Origin: Vanilla planifolia
Taxonomy: Eukaryota; Streptophyta; Magnoliopsida; Asparagales; Orchidaceae
Direction of reading: 5' to 3'
Length of the DNA: 64,000 bases
Assembly (NCBI GenBank): GCA_023846275.1
Contig: CM043872.1
Coordinates: 13,385,170 to 13,449,169, forward strand
Shown here: positions 49,301 through 61,300 of the stretch, one piece after another
How the letters are laid out: each line of letters begins with the position of its first letter
How positions within the stretch are numbered: position 1 is the first letter of the stretch
Made by a program: the position numbers and the translations under genes
The notes under the pieces: model-generated
Seen by the model: the letters and a program-made list of their open reading frames with translations, nothing else
Told to the model about the DNA's origin: nothing
Database searches by the model: none

Positions 49301-52300
49301 GTTACACACTGATCAAGATATAGGCAGCTTCCTAATATTCTCCACTTAAGAAATTTATAAACTACCATCTCTTTTTATTTCTAACTTGCTGTACCTTTCC
49401 TCTTTTCTTTTCTGTACTTGTCTCTTTTGAGACAAGTTGTATTGTAGTTCATTTGAACCTTTTGTAAGAGCTTTCTTAAGTCTTAGGTTTAGCTTCATTT
49501 GAGGCATTGTATGGCACTCTTTTGATTTAGACGAGTTGTTTGTTGATCTCTGTAAGGGTTTGGTTCATATGCTTCAGCGAAAGACAATAGCCAAGGAAGT
49601 TTGAATATTTATTTAGAGATGAATGAAAGTCGATAATTTAGCCAAACAATTTAGAAAGCGTTGCACGTACTTTTTTATTTTTGCATTGCTTTATTAGACT
49701 GTGATTTTGTTTCTCTCAATTAGCAAATTTATAATAACTTTCTAAAAATAATTCATTCTCCTCTTATATGTGTTACACACTGATCAAGATATAGGCAGCT
49801 TCCTAATGTTCTCCACTTAAGAAATTTATAAACTACCATCTCTTTTTATTTCTAACTTGCTGTACTTTTCCTCTTTTCTTTTCTGTACTTGTCTCTTTTG
49901 AGACAAGTTGCATTGTAGCTCATTTGAACCTTTTGTAAGAGCTTTCTTAAGTCTTAGGTTTAGCTTCATTTGAGGCATTGTATGGCACTCTTTTGATTTA
50001 GACGAGTTGTTTGTTGATCTCTATAAGGGTTTGGTTCATATGCTTCAGAAAAGACAATAGCCAAGGAAGTTTGAATATTTATTTAGAGATGAATGCAAGT
50101 CGATAGTTTAGCCAAACAATTTAGAAAGCGTTGCACGTACTTTTTTATTTTTGCATTGCTTTATTAGACTGTGATTTTGTTTCTCTCAATTCGCAAATTT
50201 ATAATAACTTTCTAAAAATAATTCATTCTCCTCTTATATGTGTTACACACTGATCAAGATGTAGGCAGCTTCCTAATGTTCTCCACTTAAGAAATTTATA
50301 AACTACCATCTCTTTTTATTTCTAACTTGCTGTACTTTTCCTCTTTTCTTTTCTGTACTTGTCTCTTTTGAGACAAGTTGCATTGTAGCTCATTTGAACC
50401 TTTTGTAAGAGCTTTCGTAAGTCTTAGGTTTAGCTTCATTTGAGGCATTGTATGGCACTCTTTTGATTTAGACGAGTTGTTTGTTGATCTCTGTAAGGGT
50501 TTGGTTCATATGCTTCAGCGAAAGACAATAGCCAAGGAAGTTTGAATATTTATTTAGAGATGAATGAAAGTCGATAATTTAGCCAAACAATTTAGAAAGC
50601 GTTGCACGTACTTTTTTATTTTTGCATTGCTTTATTAGACTGTGATTTTGTTTCTCTCAATTAGCAAATTTATAATAACTTTCTAAAAATAATTCATTCT
50701 CCTCTTATATGTGTTACACACTGATCAAGATATAGGCAGCTTCCTAATGTTCTCCACTTAAGAAATTTATAAACTACCATCTCTTTTTATTTCTAACTTG
50801 CTGTACTTTTCCTCTTTTCTTTTCTGTACTTGTCTCTTTTGAGACAAGTTGTATTGTAGCTCATTTGAACCTTTTGTAAGAGCTTTCTTAAGTCTTAGGT
50901 TTAGCTTCATTTGAGGCATTGTATGGCACTCTTTTGATTTAGACGAGTAGTTTGTTGATCTCTATAAGGGTTTGGTTCATATGCTTCAGAAAAGACAATA
51001 GCCAAGGAAGTTTGAATATTTATTTAGAGATGAATGCAAGTCGATAGTTTAGCAAAACAATTTAGAAAGCGTTGCACGTACTTTTTTATTTTTGCATTGC
51101 TTTATTAGACTGTGATTTTGTTTCTCTCAATTCGCAAATTTATAATAACTTTCTAAAAATAATTCATTCTCCTCTTATATGTGTTACACACTGATCAAGA
51201 TATAAGCAGCTTCCTAATGTTCTCCACTTAAGAAATTTATAAACTACCATCTCTTTTTATTTCTAACTTGCTGTACTTTTCCTCTTTTCTTTTTTGTACT
51301 TGTCTCTTTTGAGACAAGTTGCATTGTAGCTCATTTGAACCTTTTGCATTGTATTGTAGTTCTAAAACCAAAATTTCTATTTGAACATGATTAAAACATT
51401 AGGAACAAACCTTAAAATTTTTAGCTTATATTTTTTAGTATCTTTTGAGAAAGAGTTTTAAAATGAAATAATAGTACGTAAACACAAGCCTGATGAATGA
51501 AATGGAGAATGGCATTAGCTAATGTAGTGGAGACTGTTTTTATGGAACACATCGAGGTTAACATTACACCACAACAACACACAATTTGATCACGTCACAA
51601 AAATAGCCACAGATGAGGAATGGATTCAATTAATGAAGTGGAGACTATTTTACAAAATACATCCAGGATAACATTGGCAGAAAAACAATGATTCACGACC
51701 CAATTGACGCCACAAAGATTGCCACAATTGAGAAGGTGTGACGCTACATCAAAGCACTTGCATCTTTGGAGACATACACAAAAAGAGATTTTCATTGTTT
51801 TCAAACTTCATCCATAGATGAACAATAGCCAAAAGCCTCTTAAATGTCAACCATAAAGTTCTTTATATAATGATACGATATTGCATGTAACAAGCAATAA
51901 ACAAAAACAAAAACAATTAAAGGGACTTAACATCTTGAGACAATCAATTGGGATCATTTGAGATGTTCTTGAGAGTATAACAGCCACAAAGCAGCAAAAA
52001 CAGCCTAATAATTGCCTTGTCCCCATTTGATTGTACTCGACAACTAGGGAATATCCTCTAGACAAGCTTGAGTTGGTGGAAATACCTAGGGAAACCCTAG
52101 ATAATTATTGACATATCTAAACTGACTAGAATAAAACCCCAAAACAACCAGTACAACATTAAATACCCAAAATGATACAAATTTATTCAATTCTAGTGCA
52201 CCTAACTTGTTAAACACAGTGGCAACAGACCAACACCCATACAACTACTAAATACACTATAACTACAACAAAGTACTGACAAAAGAAAAAATGATCAATA

Positions 52301-55300
52301 CTAAAAAATTGTTGAAGTCTTCAAATATGCATGGAACCATCTCAGACTATTTGTCTACGATCATGATTGATCTCTAGTGCATTGTATCAACCTTACTATA
52401 TACAACTTTCAGACAAACATGACACTCATCCAAACTCCCCAGATACATCTGGATACGTAGATCTTCGGCATTGGTTCAAGAAGCAATCTCAAACATACCA
52501 GATAAAGAAATAATTATTGTGCAAATACTATAAGAAACATGTAAAAATAATAAGCTAAAGTAAAATTAATAGCTCTCTAATACTTAGATGAAAGTTGTAA
52601 AGATCCTAAAGATGACAGCAATTCACCAAATGCCACCACATTATTAGGGCTCTGCATTTTTCAAGACATCCTCACCATCTAACATACTTAATCCACCTAT
52701 CCCATTATGAGACTCAATCTTTACAATTGTTAACTCCAACTAAGAAACAATTTAAAAACAGATTAATCTTCTTGAAAATAAAAAAAATTTGCTTGTGGAG
52801 CTAAATCATCATTTGGTCAAACAACATAAACTCATAAGTATCAATGTCCAAACTCACCCACAATTAAACTCATTTGATTTTGAAATCAAGTCCATTGATA
52901 AATCCTACATGACAAACACAGGATTTAGTAAGCAGCAAGGTGATGCTGAACTTTCCATAATTTTCTAATTATGAATCAGATTTGCTAAATCTGTTTTACT
53001 TCCACAATCAAGCATGTTTGCCCTTTTTTGTCAAACTCAGGCTGATCTCAAACTAAACTAACTTTTTTCTTGAAAATCTTGTGTATTTTTTGGAATCAAT
53101 ATTTGATCAATCATAAGTAAATAAGTGAGAGAAGCTATTATTTAAACTAGCAATTTGTTTCATGACTGATCTTGCACTCTCCATATTTATTTTTCTCGAA
53201 CATTTACTCAGCATGCTAGAATCTAGTGTTTTCAAATCCCCAAGCGCAAAATGATATACTTTATATTACTCAAATCATTTGTAACGTGAGTTCGATGTGG
53301 TCGGACGTGCAAAATCATCTTCATGTATATGGTCCATGCATAATGCATGTAGTTTATTTCTCCTACAGCCTTGCATTTCTAGACAAGTTTCTCGAGTATA
53401 AATTCAAAGAAAGTAATTTTTAGATCTACTAATAGTAAAAAAAATTAGTTAGTAGTGATGATTGCTAGTTAACATCTAAAGTTTCATTAGATTAACCATT
53501 TTTTTTTGTGTTACTCACGTGAAGACCCTTTGAGAGCTATATAAATGAATTCTACTATCAAAATATGCCCTTAACCTTCCCTCAAAAAACATGACAAGGA
53601 TCAAGGTAGATAAAATATTACTTAGTTGAATGATGTTAACTCTGTTTTTGCAAAAACAATTTTGGTTAAATAGTTTTGAAAAGATGTTTTAAAAAAGAGC
53701 ATTTGAAAAAAGTATTTTATGTAGGTGAAAAAAAGAAAAGTTAAGAAAATTGTTTGATAAATCTTTGATACTTCCAAGATTGAAATGCAAAATGCATTTT
53801 CATAAACTTCCATCTAAAAAAACACAATTACCAAGCATACTTCTATGGATTCAAGTGGCATCAAATGATTTTTGTGATTAAAAAAAGTGCAACCAAGTTA
53901 AAGTTGGTTTATCTATGATTGAGGATAAACATTAACTAAAATAGTTTAAAGGGTTTAGACATGTAAAACATAGATTATTTAATTCTCCAATGATGACAGG
54001 TGAGTTACTATTTATTTTTTGAAAAAGAGAATGGAAGATAAAAATATAACACAAAATGTATTATTAAAAAGAAATACAAAAATTTATTTTTAATAAAGAG
54101 CTGCTAATGGATAGATGCATTAACATTAGAGGATTCATGTAGTCGATTTGACTTTGTGAGAATAAATCTTATTGTTGTTAGTGAGAATAATGTTCTCGGC
54201 TTTACACTTCAACGTAGGTCACCCAAGTGATTGGACAACATAAAATCCATGCTCAAGAAGTAGATGTAAGGTGATTTGGAGATCAAGTCAAGGTGAAAGA
54301 TCGTTGAAGGAGCCAGGTAAAATTTATTTATCGATAGAGATCACATTTCCATAAAAGCATATTTACTTGATGTCAAGGAGACAAGGCTGAAGGACCCCTC
54401 ACATTTGCATCATTATCATAATAGGAAGTAACATGATGGAAAATTTATACCGTTATAGCGTTGGCTTTTTACAAAGATTTAAACTAAAATGTTTTAATAG
54501 TTCAAAAATCATCAAATTCTTATAGTAGAGCAAAAAGTTATACCAAAAATGCAGAAGACTGTACTAGAGATCAAAGCCAAATCTGATCTTCAAATAAATG
54601 GTACAATCTTCAGCACTTGATAGATTGATCTTAAGCATTAGACCATCCAATTTATTGTGCAAAAACAAGAATTTTCACGTAGGAGTGATCGTGCAATCTG
54701 ATTTTGCAGTAGGAAAGTTCAATCAAGCAGAAATAGATACCAGATATTCCGATTTTTTTTAAGGGGAAACTTGGCATTATTTTTTAATTTATAATATTTG
54801 CCAATTATATGGGGATTGGATAGAGTTTATGGATGTTCTCCTACTTTTCACCCATAGATTTAAGTTTAAGAGTTTGAATGTTTATGGATATCTGAATATA
54901 ACTACATGAATTTCTCCATGCAACCTATTTAAGTTCTTTATAAATGGACCTAAAGAGTCATGATATAATCAAGAGTCATTCACTTCTTATTCAAGAATAA
55001 AAATCCTCTTAATGAAATTCTTCTTTGAGAGAAATAAAGCTATAGAAAGATACCTAAAGAGGGGTCAATCCCACTTGGTCGATTGATATCTAAATCTTTT
55101 AGAGCTTAGATGTATAACTAAGGCTAGGGTTAGATTCATCACAAAAATAAAAATATATGAGTGATTTTTTTTATATAGAAGAGAGATTCATGATTTACAT
55201 TATCCTCTCTTCAAAATGAAATTTTTAGTCAAAAGACATCATGACTCCATGACTTTATAAAGTTGAATAAGCAATTATTCGCAATGGTCATGTGATCTAA

Positions 55301-58300
55301 GGGAGTTCCAAAAAGGCATAGTTGAATAAGTCACTCCATGTTGGCATCTTCTAATGGGAATAGAAGAAATAGACTACCTAAGAGATAATCATCAACTCAA
55401 ATACTCTAGGTATATCATCAATTCTAGTTAAATTCCTAGTTTCAAGCACTATTACTCTAAAAGACCTATCACCAAAAGCATATTTGTCGCAAAGGCCCAT
55501 TACAAATAAAATTCTCAGTTTTAAGGAGTTCATGCCATATAATTGGTAAAACATAGGTAAGAGAGGGAATAGGATAGATCTAAGTAGATCGAAAGAAGAG
55601 GAAGGACGTAAAAGAGGAAAAAGAAGAAGACAAAATGGTAAGAGAGGAATTATAAGATAAGAAAGATCTCATGAGTCATGAGATTTGGATATAGTTCCTC
55701 AACCATGTGATAATTGTTGTCCATAGGGAGAAAAATTACAAAAAGTTCTAATACTTTGCACTCGTCTTTGGCTTCCTTTTAGGTCAATGAGCAGTTCAAA
55801 AGGGGTGTTGATAGTAGTGATGGATTCAAGACTATCCAAACATTATAGATCACATTGGTATCATATGATAGTTTCTACTTGTGATAGATTAGCATTCAAG
55901 AGGGTCTTGAATCATGCCCAAATAGGGAAGTCAATACCAAAACATTATTCCGATTATGCAAGCACAAATTGAATCATGTGTAAATGAAGTGTCAAAAGAC
56001 AGTAAATTCTAGTAATCAAAACTTTTTAATAAGAGTTGTATGATCACAAAATATCCTTTGAAGTACCAACGGAAACCCAAGTACAAATGAACTTATAGTT
56101 TTATGCAATGCTTTTTACTTGATGTTATGGAGGCAAAGGTGTCTCACAATTGGTAAGAAGACATGACTTCTAGTATATGGAAAGAATTGTTTCCAAGCAG
56201 AACTATGACAAAGTTGGTTAGGGAATGTTTCTAGCAAAAGTAAGATGGGCAATGGAATAAGTTAGTTGGTCCATCATAATTGGGTACCAAATAAAACTAC
56301 TCATCTTGGAAAGGGCCTTAGCATTATGGAACTTAAAAGCTAACTTAGGGAACTTAATCCAAAGAGGGATCCAAATGAAGTGGTATTGCTCTAGTATCAT
56401 GCCAAGAAGCTACCTTAAAATGAGAGTTCCTCCACCAATAGAACAAATCCTTCTTATAAGACTCTGAAGAGGTCCTCCTCTTATATGAAATTCAAAAAAA
56501 GAATCCTATGTAAGACAAAGATCTCAAGGTAGCCTTTAGCCTTCCAAAGTTTGAAACTTCCACCAAATGAGAGTAAGCTAATACACTAACAATATAATAT
56601 CCCATTAAGGAGCAATACTAGCCAACCTTGCCCTCCTAAGCTTCTTCAAGGAAGAACTTGACAACTTTGCAAGGTTGGCATTCCAAGCTTTAGGACCAAT
56701 TTGCATGAGATGCGAACAAACCCCTCCAAATAGTAGTTCTTGCACCAATAATAGTAGTATAAAACATGGAAGGTAGAGGAATGCCTGACGAGGGTGACAT
56801 TAGTAGCAAACTTAAAAGCATCAAGAACAAAACCAAGGAGACCATCAACATCAATTTGAGCAACTAGCCCACCAATGTCGATAAGCACAATGGGAATGCC
56901 AATGATAGGGAGATCATCAACATTGGCCCCCATATCTAAAACTTGCAACAAAAAGAGATTGGGTGAAATGGCATAGTTTCTCGGCAAAGGATCTTTCGCA
57001 ATACTGTCAGCTATAACAAATCTGACCTCTAATGAAGGGATGCTCAAGGAGATTTTGACAACAATATTGGTGGTTAATAATAAGGGATTGCCAAGAAGGC
57101 CATCCAGGTCAACATCCAATAAGAATACAACAAAGGGAATGATGATTACACGAAAGAGTTGAGAATCCTTTGGACCTTTCTAGTGAGGAATGGTGATGCC
57201 CAAGCTTACCAAAGGAGTAGATCAAGGACATGGAAGAACAACTACAAGTGATTAGGAATCCCAAGAAAAGAGGGGAGGAGGGAACCATAATGAGCAGGAG
57301 GGTATCAGGGATTATCCATAGGACAAAGCTAATAAGGTTAATTATCTTGGATTACAAAGAACTTTGATAGTAAATGGGTGGGTATTGTGCCTATTTCTTA
57401 GATTTGGTTTTCTTTTATAATCAAGGATGTGATGAACTAAATAGATTTTTTCTAAGGAATTATATGTTCAAATGGTGGGTCAAAATTGGAATTAAAGAAA
57501 CAAGTATCAAGTTAACAATATAACTACTAAAAATAAACAAAAATTAATAAAAAACAAAATAACTTTTTTAAAAATCTTAAGAAAATTAAAAGGAGACTTA
57601 ATAAAGATATATCTCAAAATACTAAAACAATTTTTAGAAGATAATATATAAATTTATAAATTAAATAATTTATAAATTTATTTTTAAAATGCACTCCAAT
57701 TTTTGACTTAGACACAATGGCATACCAAAAAGTCAAAATCCTTATGAAGGCACTTTGATACTAAATACAATAATTGCAACAATTGTGAATACAAAAGGCT
57801 TTATTCAAGTAGGGTTGCTATTTTCAATGGGTGCATGCTCCCATAATCAATTGATTTTTCAAAAAAGACATTCCCAATTAAGGGAGCAATAGTAGTCATA
57901 TGGCTTTATCACCAATAATATACCAATTTCATAATTTATTATTTTTTCTAATTGCTTATTTTAATTGTTAACCTTTATATTTTTCATGATGGAGCAAAAA
58001 TGATTTATGGATAATGACACAACCAATCAAAATCCTATGATTCTATCAATCTAAGCACATCTATGGACCCTTATCAATAACAGGGGGGCTTGCCATAAAT
58101 CATAGACGCCCCAACAAATACCACAAGTTCATTCCTCCATAATAGCTCATATCAATGGTGTTATAGAGTATCTACACCGAGAATGCTAGCATTAAATAAG
58201 GTTATTGTATGTTTGATAATGAATGATGAAAAAATTTCTAATCAACTCCTTATGGCTTTGCAAAGAAGGGCATTAGCCAATATGAGTATGTGTAGCAATG

Positions 58301-61300
58301 CTGGTAGTTGTTAGGGATTTCATCCATTGGAGTTAGTAAGTACATGAGTTTCAACCTGATTGGGAGTCGTTAGCTATTTTTCTTATTGGAGTTAGCTAAT
58401 TTATAATAACTCATTTAAATGGTGTTACAGAATACCTATACAACGTATGTAGCACAAATAAGGTTACCTTATGTTTGATAATGAACGATAAAAGGATGTC
58501 TAATCAACTCCTTATGGATTTGCAAATAAAGGCATAAGCCTACATGAGTATGTGTAGCAATGATGGTAGTTATTAGGGGTTTCACCCATTGGAGTTAGTA
58601 GGTACATGAGTTACAACCTTATTTGGAGTTGTTAGCTATTTTGCTTATTAGAGTTGGCTAGTTTGTAGGTATTTAATGTCAACCTAATTAGGTAATTTTA
58701 AAAAGTTCTACCTATAGTAGTTTGGGTTTGTGGATGTATGGTCCCGAGCTAGTTTGGTATTTTTTTCAAGATTTATAGAATCATCCAACCTCATTTAGAT
58801 TGATTTGGTTGATCCCACCACTTTTGGATGGTGAATTGTCCCATTAAGCTTAATTTAGGGATTGCAGAAGCTTTAGGTTGATGGTTTGAATGTGGATTTT
58901 TAAGGGTGCCCTTCCGATTGTTTCTTTTTTCCCTTTTTATCATTTCTAATTATTATTTTTTTTCTATTTCTCTTTTTTAGATATTATTTAAAATATTTCT
59001 TTTTTTTTAATAATTATTTTTCTAAAATGATAATTTTTGTTGTGGTTTCTCTTTGCTTAAGCCCAAACTTTTGTCAAAAATTTCATAAACTTTCTATCAT
59101 ACCCCAATGATGGTTTGCTCAAACCAAGGAAATAAGCAGTTTGGAGATGATGTTAATGATCAAAGAAAATTCTTAGCAACCTTTTGCCATCTCTTAGAGA
59201 GCTTTCTTTTCAAACAAGTGCATTAACCACAAATAGAGTTGCATAAACAAAGTAAATGCCTTGAAAATTCCATCACCTTTAATCTTCATGTTGTATGTTT
59301 TGAATCAAAGTTGAGTAGACCCATAGAAATCAAAAGTTCAAGATTGGATCAATGAGTTCTCCCCTCAAAGACAAGTACACCCAAGCAAAAGTAAACAAAT
59401 AAGACCTAGAAATACTTGGCCAACTCTTGATTCTTCACTATGAATTTTGACTCAAAGCATGGTTAAGCCAGATAATCAACATTGGAATCTAAAGAGGGCA
59501 GCCACCTTTTTGTCTTTTCCCCAAGATTTCACACCAAGTTAGGTCAATCAAAAGTGGCAGCATCAAAATCTAGAAAGGCCGACCACCTAATGACTTTTTC
59601 TTGATAAGTTTTCAATCCAAGTCATTTGAACCAAATTGATAACATCAAAATTTGGAGAGTGTGTGCATCTCAGAACTTTTTTCAAATGAGTTTTCACTCA
59701 ATGCTAGGTCGAGCTAAAGAAGCATCACCAAATTTTGTGAGGGACGCCACCTTTCAAATTTTTCCCAATGCATTTTCACCGTTGAAGAGTTGACACCAAA
59801 ATAAGAGAGGGATGCACCTTGCAAATTTTTCTCGATGAATGTTCTCTCAAACCTAAGTCAACTCAAAAAGGTGGAGACACAATCCAAAAGAAGATGGATG
59901 GTTCACTATTTTGCTCCAAAAACAACATTGTAGAGATTAGGCATTCATCAAAGAAGTTCAAGCTCAAGGAGAAAATTTGGTAGACTTTTGATTCCACTGA
60001 GAGCTTGGAATGCAAAGGCCCCAAAAAACCTACCAAATGCCTAATTTATAGAGGGTTGGGGCAATTCCTTCTAGCACTAACTAGTGGACACCACATGGCA
60101 CTTGATTGACTAAACAGCTACATGAACAATAAACAAAACCCATGTTATAGCAAATGAACTTTAAGAGGGCCAATGCTCATCAAGTGACCAAGTGCCCTAC
60201 AATAGTCATGCTATGGTAAATGTACCTTGTGGTGTTGTCATGCCTTCTTGATCAAAGAGAGCAACTATTGATAGAAGCCACATAAACCTTGTCCAGAAGC
60301 AACAATGCCCCTTTATTATGATCTCATGATCTTTTTAAAAATTTTATCCTTCATATGCATATTATTGGATAAAATAAACAATAAGTTTTTCCTATTTTTT
60401 ATGAGATTTTTATGCACATGTATGGCAGTTCATGCGCATATAGTTTAATTGTGTTTTATTTTTGTTGGAATTGACTCGATAATGGTGCATCCAACTTTTT
60501 TTCAGAAATGTTAGACAAAAATGTGTGCCAACAACCTAATTTAAGCATCTTACATCACAACAACAAGCAAGAATAGAAGCATTCAATCGCTTTAAAGTTA
60601 GTCATTTCAAACCTTATGAAATAAGCAAATATAAATAAATTTACATTTTTGTAGATATTCAACAAGATCTTGTTTGGAAATAAGTTTGATCTTTTGCTAT
60701 TGACTGTCAAGAAGTATTGTTTGTATCACTATTTTAATGGAAGTTACATCTTTAAAATCAAATATTCTAATATAAGACATGATCTTCTTTTGAACTCGTA
60801 AACTTTTGCACTTGTTAAACATTCTTTGTCTCAAGCAAATTGATTATTTCCAAATTTTTAAAGTTATAATTAGAACTTTTATTGAGAAGATCATTTGTCC
60901 TCTTATAGAAGATAAGGTCAAAGCCATTTTAGATTAAGGGGTCCTTTGTATGATATTTTTTTCCTTCTAACTTTTAGATCTTATACGAAAATAATTGTTT
61001 TCATACTAATGTACTTATTTGATTGTTTACAATTTATCAGAGCTTCTTATCCTTTTTATATGGCTTTACCAACTTAAACAACTATATGTCAATTCATAAG
61101 AACATAAATATTCCAATAATTAATTTCATATGAAAAATCTATTCAAAGCATAACATTTCAATAGCTAAATATTTTGACTACGTCTTTAAAAAATATGTTT
61201 GAATAGAATTATTAAGTTGGATGATATATGAACTTCTAAGACTAAGCATTGGAGTTACCATTTAAAAGATAAATTTTATTAAAAGAGAGATAAAATGATT

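Noticed and set aside
47900..51346. CRISPR-like or rDNA spacer array
   Set aside because: Units are directly adjacent without unique spacers, and no rRNA sequence is near; the pattern is a tandem satellite-type repeat in plant DNA.
56646..57119. 157-aa open frame on the minus strand
   Set aside because: No recognisable domain, sits in a LINE-like relic within an intron, repetitive hydrophobic composition; not supported as a gene.
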